Assembly: GCF_038449125.1 (NCBI RefSeq)
Contig: NZ_CP151800.1
Span: 840,406 to 904,405 of the forward strand
Direction: 5' to 3'
From: Kosakonia sp. BYX6
Lineage (GTDB): Bacteria; Pseudomonadota; Gammaproteobacteria; Enterobacterales; Enterobacteriaceae
DNA: 64,000 nucleotides
Below, piece after piece: positions 18,289-28,443 of the stretch. A program made the position numbers and the translations under genes. The stretch's first letter is position 1. Every line of letters starts with the position of its first letter. The notes beneath the pieces are model-generated. The model searched no databases and had not been told where the DNA came from. It saw only the letters and a program-made list of their open reading frames with translations.

Positions 18289-19443
18289 TTATTTCAGGCC
18301 GGCAGCATCACGCAGCAGTGCGGCTTTGTCGGTTTTTTCCCATGGGAAAGTTTCGCGACCAAAGTGGCCGTATGCGGCGGTTTGTTTGTAGATTGGGTGC
18401 AACAGATCCAGCATCTGAATCAGGCCGTACGGACGCAGGTCGAAGAACTCGCGAACCAGCAGTGTCAGCTGTTCAGTTGCGATTTTCTCGGTACCGAAGG
18501 TTTCCACCATGATGGAGGTCGGTTCTGCAACGCCGATAGCGTAGGAAACCTGGATTTCACAACGGTCAGCAAGCCCGGCAGCAACAATGTTTTTCGCCAC
18601 ATAACGTGCGGCGTATGCTGCGGAACGGTCAACTTTTGATGGATCTTTACCGGAAAATGCGCCGCCACCGTGACGGGCCATGCCGCCATAGGTATCAACG
18701 ATAATCTTACGGCCGGTCAGACCACAGTCACCCATTGGGCCACCAATAACGAAACGGCCAGTCGGGTTGATAAAGAATTTGGTGGACGCGTTCAGCCATT
18801 CGGTCGGCAGAATCGGCTTGATGATCTCTTCCATCACTGCTTCTTGCAGGGATTTCTGATCAATATCTTCCGAATGCTGCGTGGAAAGCACCACTGCGTC
18901 GATGCCGACGATTTTGCCGTCGTCATACTGGAAAGTGACCTGGCTTTTTGCATCCGGGCGCAGCCATGGCAGCGTACCGTTTTTACGCACTTCAGCCTGA
19001 CGCTCTACCAGACGGTGAGCATAGGTGATCGGTGCTGGCATCAGAACGTCGGTTTCGTTAGTCGCGTAGCCAAACATCAGGCCCTGGTCGCCCGCGCCCT
19101 GTTCCAGCGGATCGGCACGGTCAACGCCCTGGTTGATATCCGGAGATTGTTTGCCAATCGCGCTCAGTACCGCGCAAGAGTTGGCATCGAAGCCCATATC
19201 GGAATGCACATAGCCAATTTCACGCACAGTGTTGCGGGTGATCTCTTCGATATCAACCCACGCGCTGGTGGTGATTTCGCCGCCGACCAGAACCATGCCG
19301 GTTTTGACGTACGTTTCACAGGCGACACGCGCTTTCGGATCCTGCTCGAGGATTGCGTCCAGCACAGCGTCAGAAATTTGGTCAGCGATTTTGTCAGGAT
19401 GCCCTTCAGAGACGGACTCAGACGTAAAAAGGTGTTTTGCCAT
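18289..19443 (-). CDS. metK: S-adenosylmethionine synthetase MetK
   Basis: Essential enzyme that makes SAM from methionine and ATP; it feeds the SAM-using enzymes elsewhere in the window (TrmB, RsmE, HemW). 384 residues, as in E. coli. Motifs: [20 protein letters not shown] (ATP site), [15 protein letters not shown], and [19 protein letters not shown] (phosphate loop). The upstream region contains a run of MetJ-like octamers. Transcribed away from speA. Confidence 0.98.
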   Translation of the reverse strand: MAKHLFTSESVSEGHPDKIADQISDAVLDAILEQDPKARVACETYVKTGMVLVGGEITTSAWVDIEEITRNTVREIGYVHSDMGFDANSCAVLSAIGKQSPDINQGVDRADPLEQGAGDQGLMFGYATNETDVLMPAPITYAHRLVERQAEVRKNGTLPWLRPDAKSQVTFQYDDGKIVGIDAVVLSTQHSEDIDQKSLQEAVMEEIIKPILPTEWLNASTKFFINPTGRFVIGGPMGDCGLTGRKIIVDTYGGMARHGGGAFSGKDPSKVDRSAAYAARYVAKNIVAAGLADRCEIQVSYAIGVAEPTSIMVETFGTEKIATEQLTLLVREFFDLRPYGLIQMLDLLHPIYKQTAAYGHFGRETFPWEKTDKAALLRDAAGLK

Positions 19444-19527
19444 ATTAAATTTTCACCCTGGAGTAATACGGTTAGCTCGAATTCTGTGTCCGGATGCCTT
19501 CGCGGTTGGCTACGCGCAGGTGACACA

Positions 19528-19567
19528 AGAAGTCTGAGTGTTAATCGGTCTGGACGGATTAACATCT
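19528..19567 (-). promoter_or_regulatory. Candidate MetJ-box array upstream of metK
   Basis: On the minus strand, five consecutive octamers can be read in phase: AGATGTTA, ATCCGTCC, AGACCGAT, TAACACTC, AGACTTCT. The outer two match the met-box consensus AGACGTCT at 6 and 7 of 8 positions, and the middle ones are poor. The array starts 85 bp upstream of metK. MetJ control of metK is known in E. coli. Confidence 0.4.
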
Positions 19568-20012
19568 GGATGGCTATTCTAGGTTACTTATTAACCCCAT
19601 TGCCAGCCTTTTTTGATGTCGCGCACATCCTGACACAAATAGTGACGGAAATTTTTCCTGGCAATGCGGCAAATACGTCTTTTTTATTTTGCATTTTCAC
19701 CCCATTGTCGGTATAAAACGCCGCGCGCGGCTCACTAAAAAAAGCACACGGCATCCACGCTGTGTCGCCACTTCCAGCCGGGTTAAGCAGTGAATTTAAT
19801 GGCTTGGGCTTGTCGCGGGTCGTCATGACTTGCGTGGAGGTGATACAAAATAATGAACCGCTGTTTTTCGCAGAATCAGTCGCGTCGTTCTGACGTGCGT
19901 TTATTCCCCGCAACCCGCATTTCTAATCTGCAATCCTGCCGATGTTATACCCATTTCGGCGCTTCTCAGGACTCCAGGGCCGGTAAGGCGTTGTGATAAC
20001 TGAACAAGGGCT

Positions 20013-20034
20013 CTCCTGATCGTTCAGGAGTTTT
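20013..20034 (+). terminator. Terminator-like hairpin in the yqgB-speA leader
   Basis: CTCCTGA, 4-base loop, TCAGGAG, then TTTT, 56 bp before yqgB and reading towards yqgB-speA. It may act as an attenuator. The surrounding metK-yqgB gap (19444-20089) shows nothing else beyond the MetJ-like boxes. Confidence 0.45.
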
Positions 20035-20089
20035 CTCGTGGTTTCGCCGGACTGTCATACGCGAGTTCGGATACGTGTTTTACAATGAT

Positions 20090-20272
20090 ATGAATCAGAA
20101 ACCGGTCGCACAGTCGGTGCTTCGACATATTATGTCGAAAAACAAGGCTGTTTATGGGTTGTTATCGCTATGTGTCACTGCGATAGTAGTCAACTATTTT
20201 GTCTCTGTAGCGCTTCACGTTGCCGCCCAAGGGCTGCGCGATGAGCACAGGGTATACACTTTCCTATATTGA
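20090..20272 (+). CDS. yqgB: YqgB, small acid-stress protein
   Basis: A short gene of 60 codons immediately upstream of speA. The stretches QKPVAQ, AYGLLSL and AIVVNYF resemble E. coli YqgB (KKPVAQ, AYGLLSQ, AIVVNCF; 43 residues), whose gene also precedes speA. This product carries a longer C-terminal tail ([20 protein letters not shown]). An in-frame GTG at 20075 is a possible alternative start. E. coli YqgB has been associated with acid stress. The stop is 8 bp before the speA ATG, so it may also act as a leader peptide that couples translation into speA. Confidence 0.7.
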   Translation: MNQKPVAQSVLRHIMSKNKAVYGLLSLCVTAIVVNYFVSVALHVAAQGLRDEHRVYTFLY

Positions 20273-20280
20273 GGTTCGCG

Positions 20281-22257
20281 ATGTCTGACGACATGTCTTC
20301 GGTTTCGCCTTCGTCAGCAGGCGAACAAGGTGTACTACGTTCCATGCAGGAGGTTGCGATGAGCTCCCAGGAAGCCAGCAAGATGCTACGTACTTATAAC
20401 ATTGCCTGGTGGGGCAATAACTACTACGACGTCAACGAGCTGGGACACATCAGTGTTTGCCCGGATCCGGACGTTCCACAAGCCCGTGTCGACCTGGCGC
20501 AACTGGTTAAAGCACGTGAAGCGCAAGGGCAACGATTGCCTGCGCTGTTCTGCTTCCCGCAGATCCTGCAACACCGCCTGCGTTCGATTAACGCCGCCTT
20601 CAAACGTGCGCGTGAATCTTACGGCTACAACGGCGACTATTTCCTGGTTTATCCGATCAAGGTCAATCAGCACCGCCGCGTGATTGAGTCCCTGATTCAT
20701 TCCGGCGAGCCGCTGGGCCTGGAAGCTGGTTCAAAAGCCGAGCTGATGGCGGTTCTCGCCCACGCGGGCATGACCCGTTCGGTGATCGTTTGTAATGGTT
20801 ATAAAGACCGCGAATACATTCGTCTGGCGCTGATTGGCGAGAAGATGGGCCACAAGGTCTATCTGGTTATCGAGAAGATGACCGAAATCGCTATCGTGCT
20901 GGAAGAAGCCGAACGCCTGAACGTGGTACCGCGTCTCGGCGTGCGGGCGCGTCTGGCGTCGCAAGGTTCCGGCAAGTGGCAATCCTCCGGTGGCGAGAAA
21001 TCGAAATTCGGACTCGCGGCCACTCAGGTGCTGCAACTGGTGGAAATCCTGCGCGAGCGCGGGCGTCTCGACAGCATTCAATTGCTGCACTTCCACCTCG
21101 GTTCGCAAATGGCCAACATTCGCGATATCGCCACTGGCGTGCGTGAATCCGCCCGTTTCTATGTTGAACTGCATAAGCTGGGCGTTAATATTCAGTGCTT
21201 CGACGTTGGCGGCGGTCTGGGCGTCGATTATGAAGGAACGCGCTCACAGTCTGACTGTTCCGTTAACTACGGTCTGAATGAATACGCCAATAACATCATT
21301 TGGGCGATTGGTGACGCGTGTGAAGAGAATGGCTTGCCGCACCCAACGGTGATTACCGAGTCCGGTCGCGCCGTGACGGCGCACCACACTGTGCTGGTGT
21401 CCAACATCATCGGCGTTGAGCGCAACGAATACACGCCAGCGGTTCCTCCAGACGAAGATGCGCCGCGCGCGCTGCAAAGCATGTGGGAAACCTGGCAGGA
21501 GATGCATGAGCCGGGCACGCGCCGTTCGCTGCGCGAATGGCTGCATGATAGCCAGATGGATCTGCACGATATTCATACTGGTTACTCTTCCGGCACCTTT
21601 AGCCTGCAAGAGCGCGCGTGGGCTGAACAACTTTATCTGAATATGTGCCACGAAGTGCAGAAGCAGCTCGACCCGAGCAACCGCGCGCACCGTCCGATTA
21701 TCGACGAGTTGCAGGAGCGTATGGCGGACAAGATGTACGTCAACTTCTCGCTGTTCCAGTCGATGCCGGATGCGTGGGGTATCGATCAGTTATTCCCGGT
21801 ATTGCCGCTGGAAGGCTTGAATCATGCGCCGGAACGCCGCGCGGTGTTGCTTGATATCACCTGTGATTCTGACGGTGCTATCGATCACTACGTGGATGGC
21901 GACGGTATTGCGACGACCATGCCGATGCCGGAATACGATCCAGAGAACCCGCCAATGCTGGGCTTCTTTATGGTCGGCGCTTATCAGGAAATACTCGGGA
22001 ACATGCATAACCTGTTCGGTGATACCGAAGCAGTTGATGTCTTCGTCTTCCCGGATGGCAGCGTAGAAGTGGAGCTGTCTGACGAAGGGGACACCGTGGC
22101 GGACATGTTGCAGTATGTGCAACTTGATCCGAACAAACTGTTGACGCAGTTCCGCGATCAGGTGAAAGAAACCGGTCTGGACGATGCGCTGCAACAGCAG
22201 TTCCTGGAAGAGTTCGAAGCGGGTCTGTACGGTTACACGTATCTGGAAGATGAATAA
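20281..22257 (+). CDS. speA: Biosynthetic arginine decarboxylase SpeA
   Basis: PLP enzyme converting arginine to agmatine, the first step of the arginine route to putrescine. 658 residues, as in E. coli. PLP is bound by Lys127 in [16 protein letters not shown]. Other conserved elements are [32 protein letters not shown] and [13 protein letters not shown]. The start at 20281 matches E. coli MSDDMS. In E. coli speB (agmatinase) follows; here a strong terminator follows instead and speB is absent from this locus, so agmatine must be processed by an enzyme encoded elsewhere. Confidence 0.97.
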   Translation: MSDDMSSVSPSSAGEQGVLRSMQEVAMSSQEASKMLRTYNIAWWGNNYYDVNELGHISVCPDPDVPQARVDLAQLVKAREAQGQRLPALFCFPQILQHRLRSINAAFKRARESYGYNGDYFLVYPIKVNQHRRVIESLIHSGEPLGLEAGSKAELMAVLAHAGMTRSVIVCNGYKDREYIRLALIGEKMGHKVYLVIEKMTEIAIVLEEAERLNVVPRLGVRARLASQGSGKWQSSGGEKSKFGLAATQVLQLVEILRERGRLDSIQLLHFHLGSQMANIRDIATGVRESARFYVELHKLGVNIQCFDVGGGLGVDYEGTRSQSDCSVNYGLNEYANNIIWAIGDACEENGLPHPTVITESGRAVTAHHTVLVSNIIGVERNEYTPAVPPDEDAPRALQSMWETWQEMHEPGTRRSLREWLHDSQMDLHDIHTGYSSGTFSLQERAWAEQLYLNMCHEVQKQLDPSNRAHRPIIDELQERMADKMYVNFSLFQSMPDAWGIDQLFPVLPLEGLNHAPERRAVLLDITCDSDGAIDHYVDGDGIATTMPMPEYDPENPPMLGFFMVGAYQEILGNMHNLFGDTEAVDVFVFPDGSVEVELSDEGDTVADMLQYVQLDPNKLLTQFRDQVKETGLDDALQQQFLEEFEAGLYGYTYLEDE

Positions 22258-22290
22258 GTCTTTCGCTAACCGTTAAGTTGTTACGAAATG

Positions 22291-22331
22291 AATCCCTTCC
22301 TCGCCATAGTGGCGCGGAAGGGATTTTTTTA
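22291..22331 (+). terminator. speA terminator
   Basis: AATCCCTTCC (22291-22300) pairs with GGAAGGGATT (22316-22325), with an inner CGCCA/TGGCG stem, followed by seven T. It lies between convergent speA and the porin gene. Confidence 0.85.
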
Positions 22332-23600
22332 TCAGAACACGTTGAACGGGTATTCTGCGAAGAGGCGCACTTCGTTACCCCCGATGTTGTAATCGCTGGC
22401 ATTGCTCGAGACGCGCAGTACGGAGTAACGCACTTTCAGTTTCAGATCTTTCGCCGGGCCATCCTGCACCTGGTACTGAATCTGGTTAAACCATTCATGC
22501 TCTTTACCGTTGCTGGTGGCGGCGGTTTTGATGTTATCACCACGCACGTAGGCGGTGGTCCAGCTCAGGCCAGGCAAGCCGAGACCGGCAAAATCCAGCC
22601 CGTAAGAAGCCTGCCATGAGCGCTCGTCTTCACCGTTAAAATCAGACCAGTAAGAGTTCGCCAGCCAAATGGTGTTGCCGCCATCGCCCACGCCGCCCTG
22701 ATTCTGGTAGCTTCCGTAGTGATAGCCGGTGCTGCCGCTGCTCTGCTGGTACGCCAGTTTGAAGGTATGAATATCCCAGATATAGCTGGCGGCCAGGCTC
22801 CAGATGCTGTTACTGCGACCGGTATCCAGTTGCTGCGCGTAGCCCTGATCGAGGTGGGAATTGTAACCGTTGAAGTCGAGAACCAACTGCTGGCCGGTGC
22901 TGAACGGTTGTTTGAAGTTCAGGCCGAGGTATTGCTTGTTCAACACGTCTTCCAGATGAGAGGCGTACAGTGCGCCGCTGAACTGGTCGTTGAACTGGTA
23001 GCTCGCGCCGCCAAAGCTCAGGCTTTTCAGCCCACTGTTGTGGCTGTCGTCACTTTTGCGTTGTTCGTCGGTGAAGTAACCGGCGTTAACTTCCAGGCCA
23101 TCAATCTCTTTCGAAGTCAGCATAGTGCCGGTGTAGCTTTCGAACAGCAGGCGGGAAGCGTCAGCATTAACAATGGGCAACTCCGGGCGCTGCGTACCGT
23201 AGCTCAGCACGGTGTTGGAGACGCGCATTTTGGCGGTTGCGCCAAATTTTGCTAAGTCGGATTTCGCTTTGCCATCGTTATCCTGCGCGAAGAAGTCGAT
23301 GCCGCCCGCGCCGCTGCGTCCACGTCCGCCGTCAAGACGCACGCCATATTGCGCAATGCCATCTACGCCGAAGCCAACTGGCCCCTGAGTAAAGCCGGAT
23401 TCAAATGTCGCGATAATGCCCTGGCCCCATTCTGCTTTATCATCGGCACCGCCGCGATAATCGCGATTAATATAGGCGTTGCGTAAAAGCACGTCTAAAT
23501 GGCTGTCGTCAATAAAACCCTGGCTGGATGATTGCTGGCTGGCAAACGCGGGTGCGGTGGCGATAACGCCTAAAGCAATTAAGGATAATTTATTTTTCAC
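22332..23600 (-). CDS. OprD-family outer membrane porin
   Basis: A 422-residue outer membrane protein of the OprD/occ porin family, which admits small solutes such as amino acids, aromatic acids or sugars. The signal peptide MKNKLSLIALGVIATAPAFA precedes SSQGFIDDSHLDVLLRNAYI, the typical OprD opening, and DYRGGADDKAEWGQG. Alternating amphipathic strands run through the body, and the chain ends RLFAEYPFNVF with a terminal Phe, the usual barrel-insertion signal. An enterobacterial relative is the chitoporin ChiP type, but no chitin genes are adjacent. It occupies the place of speB in E. coli. Confidence 0.88.
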   Translation of the reverse strand: MKNKLSLIALGVIATAPAFASQQSSSQGFIDDSHLDVLLRNAYINRDYRGGADDKAEWGQGIIATFESGFTQGPVGFGVDGIAQYGVRLDGGRGRSGAGGIDFFAQDNDGKAKSDLAKFGATAKMRVSNTVLSYGTQRPELPIVNADASRLLFESYTGTMLTSKEIDGLEVNAGYFTDEQRKSDDSHNSGLKSLSFGGASYQFNDQFSGALYASHLEDVLNKQYLGLNFKQPFSTGQQLVLDFNGYNSHLDQGYAQQLDTGRSNSIWSLAASYIWDIHTFKLAYQQSSGSTGYHYGSYQNQGGVGDGGNTIWLANSYWSDFNGEDERSWQASYGLDFAGLGLPGLSWTTAYVRGDNIKTAATSNGKEHEWFNQIQYQVQDGPAKDLKLKVRYSVLRVSSNASDYNIGGNEVRLFAEYPFNVF

Positions 23601-23962
23601 TGGAGGAATTTCTCTGTCTGTCGAATATCATAGGGAATTACTGCGACACGGATAGTTACCCGAAACAGGCGTGAAAGCAATCCTTGCGTGATTCTTCTTA
23701 ACTCACCGAAAGCCCCGGCTGGCGCGGAAATGTGTGTTTCCTTTGTTCATGGGTGGACTATTTTTTATTTGGCGATGTCGGCAATTTATCTGCCGGATAA
23801 TATGTTCTTTGTCGCAATATCAAAATAAATCACTCTCACACCAGTTCTGAGAAAATAATAGCCTTTCGTTACTGTGATTAGTAATTAGCATTCTGTGCGT
23901 TTAATTTGCCAATTAATGCCGTTTAACGATGAGTTATATTTTTGAAAAGAAATCTGAAGAAG

Positions 23963-23982
23963 GGGAGGCAATATTGCCTCCC
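23963..23982. terminator. 20-bp perfect palindrome after loiP
   Basis: GGGAGGCAAT followed directly by ATTGCCTCCC, 6 bp after the loiP stop. It is probably the loiP terminator, though the following bases are only moderately T-rich. The 388-bp stretch between loiP and the porin (23601-23988) is AT-rich and otherwise shows only sequence that must hold the porin promoter. Confidence 0.6.
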
Positions 23983-23988
23983 ACACAA

Positions 23989-24747
23989 TTATTTAATCCC
24001 GTCTGCGGCCATACGATCGCGAATATGCTGCGCGCGTTCTGCCGACGCCGGGTGATCGTCAAACATCGAACTTTGACGCCCTTCTTCCATTTTCGCCAGT
24101 TTTTCGAAACTGGTTGCCAGGCCCGATGGATTAATACCGCGTTTGCGCAACAGATCGTAAGAGTAGTCATCCGCTTCGGCTTCCTGACGTTGGGAGAACT
24201 GGGAATTCACCAATTGCTCGCCCAGCGCGCCAAGCTGCGATTGCGATAAGCTTCCTACCACACCGCCTGTTGCTGCTGCCGCAGCGCGTACCGCATTGGT
24301 ACCCAGCGCGACCTGCATGCCTTTCTTCACGTGGCCGAGCGCAACGTGGCCCATTTCATGGCCAATTACCGCTTCGACTTCGTTATCGGTCATCATATCC
24401 ATCAGCGCGCTATAGACGCGGATACAGCCGTTCGCCATCGCAAACGCGTTGACGTCTTTCGCCTCGTAAACTTTGTAATTCACTGGCTGACCGTTGATGT
24501 TGTCACCAAGCGCGGCGGCTATTTTGCTCAGGCGTTTGCTGTATGCACTGCTCGCTGGCGCGATAGTCGCTTTGCTATCCATCTGTTTACAGGCGTCGTC
24601 GCTGAGGGTTTTAACTTGTTCATCACTCAAGTTATAGGCCTGGAAAGCTTCCGCGCCCGAACTGAGAAAACCGCTGGAGTCCATGTTTTGGCAACCAGCA
24701 AGTAAGGTTGTCATTCCCAGAGCAAGCAAAGCTGGGCGAATTTTCAT
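23989..24747 (-). CDS. loiP: LoiP (YggG), outer membrane lipoprotein metalloprotease
   Basis: M48-family zinc protease anchored as a lipoprotein. 252 residues, as in E. coli. The N-terminus MKIRPALLALGMTTLLAGCQ has a lipobox (LLAGC) with acylated Cys19. The active site is VIGHEMGHVALGH near residue 140 (HExxH), with a third zinc ligand expected in EAEADDYSYDLL. In E. coli it acts at low osmolarity together with BepA. It is read away from tktA. Confidence 0.96.
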   Translation of the reverse strand: MKIRPALLALGMTTLLAGCQNMDSSGFLSSGAEAFQAYNLSDEQVKTLSDDACKQMDSKATIAPASSAYSKRLSKIAAALGDNINGQPVNYKVYEAKDVNAFAMANGCIRVYSALMDMMTDNEVEAVIGHEMGHVALGHVKKGMQVALGTNAVRAAAAATGGVVGSLSQSQLGALGEQLVNSQFSQRQEAEADDYSYDLLRKRGINPSGLATSFEKLAKMEEGRQSSMFDDHPASAERAQHIRDRMAADGIK

Positions 24748-25025
24748 TAGTTATCTTCCGCAATGGTTGAGTCATTATTTTGTTCATTCACGGGCTCGGA
24801 CGAACCTGTGGTGAGGCTAAGTATAAGGAAGAGAATGACGGGCGGGCGATAAGTTTGCGCAACTTGCGAGCAGCTTCCAGAGATTTCTGAAGCGCAAAAG
24901 GATGCTCCATGTACATGGTTAGCCGCTTGGGTTACATTGTTGGCACTTTTTTCCGGCGTAGCCCAAAACGCGCTGTCGTCAAGTCGTTACGGGAATAGCC
25001 CTTAACATTCCGATCTGGAGTCAAA

Positions 25026-27017
25026 ATGTCCTCACGTAAAGAGCTTGCCAATGCTATTCGTGCGCTGAGCATGGACGCGGTACAGAAAGCCAAATCCGGT
25101 CACCCGGGTGCCCCGATGGGCATGGCTGACATCGCCGAAGTCCTGTGGCGTGATTTCCTGAACCACAACCCGACAAACCCGTCCTGGGCTGACCGCGACC
25201 GCTTTGTGCTGTCCAACGGCCACGGCTCGATGCTGATTTACAGCCTGCTGCACCTCACCGGCTACGACCTGCCCGTTGAAGAGCTGAAAAACTTCCGCCA
25301 GCTGCACTCAAAAACCCCGGGCCACCCGGAAGTCGGTTACACCGCGGGCGTGGAAACCACCACCGGTCCGCTGGGGCAGGGCATTGCCAACGCCGTGGGC
25401 ATGGCGATTGCCGAAAAGACCCTGGCCGCGCAGTTCAACCGCCCGGGCCACGACATTGTTGACCACTTCACCTATGCCTTTATGGGCGACGGCTGCATGA
25501 TGGAAGGCATCTCCCATGAAGTCTGCTCGCTGGCCGGGACGCTGAAGCTCGGCAAACTGGTGGCGTTCTATGACGACAACGGCATCTCCATCGACGGCCA
25601 CGTGGAAGGCTGGTTCACCGACGACACCGCAAAACGCTTCGAAGCCTACGGCTGGCACGTGGTGCGCGGCGTGGACGGTCATGACGCGGACGCCATCAAA
25701 CGCGCGGTGGAAGAGGCGCGCAGCGTGACCGACAGACCGTCGCTGCTGATGTGCAAAACCATCATCGGCTTCGGCTCGCCGAACAAGGCCGGCACCCACG
25801 ACGCCCACGGTGCGCCGCTGGGCGACGCGGAAATCGCGCTGACCCGCGAACAGCTTGGCTGGCAGCACGCGCCGTTTGAGATTCCGTCTGAAATCTACGC
25901 GCAGTGGGATGCGAAGGAAGCCGGTCAGGCGAAAGAGTCCGCCTGGAACGAAAAATTCGCTGCTTACGCGAAAGCCTTCCCGCAGGAAGCCGCTGAGTTC
26001 ACCCGCCGCATGAAGGGTGAGATGCCGGAAGACTTCGCCGCGAAGGCGAACGACTTCATTGCGAAACTGCAGGCGAACCCGGCGAAAATCGCCAGCCGCA
26101 AGGCCTCGCAGAACGCCATCGAAGCCTTCGGCCCGCTGCTGCCGGAGTTCCTCGGCGGCTCTGCTGACCTGGCGCCGAGCAACCTGACCCTGTGGTCCGG
26201 TTCGAAAGCGATTAATGAAGACACCGCAGGCAACTACATTCACTACGGCGTGCGCGAATTCGGCATGACGGCGATTGCCAACGGCATCGCCCTGCACGGC
26301 GGTTTCCTGCCGTACACCTCCACCTTCCTGATGTTTGTTGAATACGCGCGTAACGCGGTGCGTATGGCGGCGCTGATGAAACAGCGCCAGGTGCTGGTCT
26401 ACACCCATGACTCCATCGGTCTGGGCGAGGACGGCCCGACGCACCAGCCGGTGGAGCAGGTGGCTTCCCTGCGCCTGACCCCGAACGTCAGCACCTGGCG
26501 TCCGTGCGACCAGGTGGAATCGGCGGTGGCGTGGAAATCTGGTGTGGAGCGCCACGACGGCCCGACCGCGCTGATTCTGTCGCGCCAGAACCTGGCCCAG
26601 CAGGCGCGTACCGGACAGCAGCTGGCGGATATCGCCCGCGGCGGGTACGTGCTGAAGGACTGCGACGGTCAGCCGCAGGTGATTTTCATCGCCACCGGTT
26701 CAGAAGTGGAACTGGCGGTGGCCGCCGGGGAGCGTCTGTCCGGCGAAGGTGTGAAAGTGCGCGTGGTTTCCATGCCGTCCACCGACACGTTCGATAAGCA
26801 GGATGCGGCGTACCGTGAATCCGTGCTGCCGAAAGCGGTGAGCGCACGCGTTGCCATCGAAGCCGGCATTGCTGATTTCTGGTACAAGTACACCGGCCTG
26901 AACGGCGCGGTGGTCGGCATGACCACCTTCGGTGAATCGGCGCCGGCGGAACTGCTGTTCGAAGAGTTCGGCTTTACCGTCGACAACGTGGTCGCAAAAG
27001 CGAAAGCGCTGCTGTAA
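25026..27017 (+). CDS. tktA: Transketolase TktA
   Basis: Thiamine-diphosphate enzyme of the non-oxidative pentose phosphate pathway that transfers two-carbon ketol units. 663 residues, as in E. coli TktA. Motifs: [18 protein letters not shown], the ThDP/Mg motif [14 protein letters not shown]...[10 protein letters not shown] (about 154-190), and the C-terminal domain with [17 protein letters not shown]. The codon third positions are very rich in G and C compared with pgk and fbaA downstream, noticeable from about 25290 onward. Followed by a terminator, so it is separate from epd. Confidence 0.96.
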   Translation: MSSRKELANAIRALSMDAVQKAKSGHPGAPMGMADIAEVLWRDFLNHNPTNPSWADRDRFVLSNGHGSMLIYSLLHLTGYDLPVEELKNFRQLHSKTPGHPEVGYTAGVETTTGPLGQGIANAVGMAIAEKTLAAQFNRPGHDIVDHFTYAFMGDGCMMEGISHEVCSLAGTLKLGKLVAFYDDNGISIDGHVEGWFTDDTAKRFEAYGWHVVRGVDGHDADAIKRAVEEARSVTDRPSLLMCKTIIGFGSPNKAGTHDAHGAPLGDAEIALTREQLGWQHAPFEIPSEIYAQWDAKEAGQAKESAWNEKFAAYAKAFPQEAAEFTRRMKGEMPEDFAAKANDFIAKLQANPAKIASRKASQNAIEAFGPLLPEFLGGSADLAPSNLTLWSGSKAINEDTAGNYIHYGVREFGMTAIANGIALHGGFLPYTSTFLMFVEYARNAVRMAALMKQRQVLVYTHDSIGLGEDGPTHQPVEQVASLRLTPNVSTWRPCDQVESAVAWKSGVERHDGPTALILSRQNLAQQARTGQQLADIARGGYVLKDCDGQPQVIFIATGSEVELAVAAGERLSGEGVKVRVVSMPSTDTFDKQDAAYRESVLPKAVSARVAIEAGIADFWYKYTGLNGAVVGMTTFGESAPAELLFEEFGFTVDNVVAKAKALL

Positions 27018-27025
27018 TCGCTGCT

Positions 27026-27041
27026 GCCCGGTTTACCGGGC
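27026..27041 (+). repeat. Short GC hairpin after tktA
   Basis: GCCCGGT-TT-ACCGGGC just past the tktA stop. It is not followed by T residues; it may protect the 3' end of the mRNA. Confidence 0.5.
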
Positions 27042-27097
27042 TTGCGTACGCACGTCATCCGGCAATAAAAGCCACATCTGATATGCAGATCGCTAAT

Positions 27098-27125
27098 AAA
27101 CCGGGCATTCCGCCCGGTTTTTTTC
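27098..27125 (+). terminator. tktA terminator
   Basis: AAACCGGGC, 5-base loop, GCCCGGTTT followed by further T residues. Confidence 0.85.
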
Positions 27126-27167
27126 GTCCATTATTCTTCCTGTCGTTATTCATTATTCCTGCGAAAG

Positions 27168-27183
27168 TGTGATGCAAGTCAGA
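27168..27183 (+). promoter_or_regulatory. CRP-like site upstream of epd
   Basis: TGTGA-TGCAAG-TCAGA matches the CRP consensus at 9 of 10 half-site positions, 193 bp upstream of the epd start. CRP control of the epd-pgk operon is known in E. coli. Confidence 0.6.
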
Positions 27184-27242
27184 TTACTGGCGAAACCGTC
27201 TGGGCAATCATTCCTTTTATTCCATGTTTCGCTTATTCTAGC

Positions 27243-27254
27243 TGAAGCGTTTCA
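27243..27254 (+). promoter_or_regulatory. Cra (FruR) operator upstream of epd
   Basis: TGAAGCGTTTCA differs at one base from the Cra core TGAAACGTTTCA, in the tktA-epd gap. It points to catabolite control of epd-pgk-fbaA by fructose phosphates. The rest of this gap shows nothing further. Confidence 0.65.
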
Positions 27255-27375
27255 GTCGATTAAATGTTCGACAAATAACCAAACAGACGCAGTTTAAGAT
27301 AGGTGAGGATTCCCCTTCGGTGGTGGCTGGATTACTCTGTCATCCACTTCAGGCGGCTAGCCTTGCAGGAGAGTT

Positions 27376-28395
27376 ATGACCGTACGCATAGCGATTAATG
27401 GTTTCGGTCGCATCGGGCGCAACGTGGTTCGTGCTTTATATGAATCCGGGCGTCGTGCGGAAATCACCGTGGTGGCAATCAATGAACTGGCCGATGCCGT
27501 GGGCATGGCGCACTTATTGAAATATGACACCAGCCACGGACGTTTTGCCTGGGATGTTCGCCAGGAGCGTGAACAACTGTTTGTCGGTGACGACGTTATT
27601 CGCATTCTGCATGAGCGCTCCATTGCGGCGCTGCCCTGGCGCGAGCTGGGCGTGGATGTGGTGCTTGATTGCACTGGCGTTTTTGGCAACCGAGCGGATG
27701 GCGAGGCGCATCTGGCGGCGGGCGCGAAAAAAGTGCTCTTTTCCCATCCTGGCAGCAACGATCTCGATGCGACGGTTGTTTTCGGCGTAAATCAAAACAT
27801 GCTACGTTCTGACGATTGCATCGTCTCCAACGCCTCCTGCACGACAAACTGTATTATTCCGGTGATTAAACTGCTCGACGATGCTTACGGTATTGAGTCG
27901 GGAACGGTGACAACAATCCACTCGGCGATGCATGACCAGCAAGTGATTGACGCCTACCACCCCGATCTCCGCCGTACTCGCGCAGCCAGCCAATCCATTA
28001 TCCCGGTGGATACCAAACTGGCGGCAGGCATCACACGAATTTTCCCGCAGTTTAACGACAGATTCGAAGCAATCGCGGTGCGCGTGCCAACAATTAACGT
28101 CACCGCGATTGATTTAAGCGTTACGGTGAAAAAACCGGTAAAAGCCAGTGAAGTCAATGCGTTGCTGCAAAAAGCAGCGCAGGGAACATTTCATGGTATA
28201 GTTGACTATACGGAATTACCGTTGGTTTCAACCGATTTTAACCACGATCCGCATAGCGCCATCGTTGATGGTACCCAGACGCGGGTCAGTGGTGCGCACC
28301 TTATTAAAACCCTTGTGTGGTGCGACAACGAATGGGGCTTTGCTAACCGAATGCTCGACACGACGTTAGCAATGGCGGCTATAGGTTTCAGGTAA
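27376..28395 (+). CDS. epd: Erythrose-4-phosphate dehydrogenase Epd
   Basis: NAD-dependent dehydrogenase that oxidises erythrose 4-phosphate to 4-phosphoerythronate, the entry to pyridoxal phosphate synthesis. GAPDH-like fold of 339 residues, as in E. coli. Motifs: [15 protein letters not shown] (NAD fold), catalytic Cys155 in SNASCTTNC, and the C-terminal [14 protein letters not shown]. First gene of the epd-pgk-fbaA run; pgk starts 48 bp later. It resembles GapA, but the length and gene order support Epd. Confidence 0.96.
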   Translation: MTVRIAINGFGRIGRNVVRALYESGRRAEITVVAINELADAVGMAHLLKYDTSHGRFAWDVRQEREQLFVGDDVIRILHERSIAALPWRELGVDVVLDCTGVFGNRADGEAHLAAGAKKVLFSHPGSNDLDATVVFGVNQNMLRSDDCIVSNASCTTNCIIPVIKLLDDAYGIESGTVTTIHSAMHDQQVIDAYHPDLRRTRAASQSIIPVDTKLAAGITRIFPQFNDRFEAIAVRVPTINVTAIDLSVTVKKPVKASEVNALLQKAAQGTFHGIVDYTELPLVSTDFNHDPHSAIVDGTQTRVSGAHLIKTLVWCDNEWGFANRMLDTTLAMAAIGFR

Positions 28396-28443
28396 GGCGC
28401 AGTTGCGTCTGCAAAACTTTAAGAATCAACGAGAGGATTCACC

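Noticed and set aside
19584-19913. 109-codon leftward frame in the metK-yqgB gap
   Set aside because: No ribosome binding site, no recognised family, and it spans the region expected to hold promoter and leader sequences.
25308-26555. 415-codon open frame antisense to tktA
   Set aside because: It mirrors a strongly GC3-biased gene, has low-complexity Arg/His/Val-rich composition, no ribosome binding site and no family resemblance.
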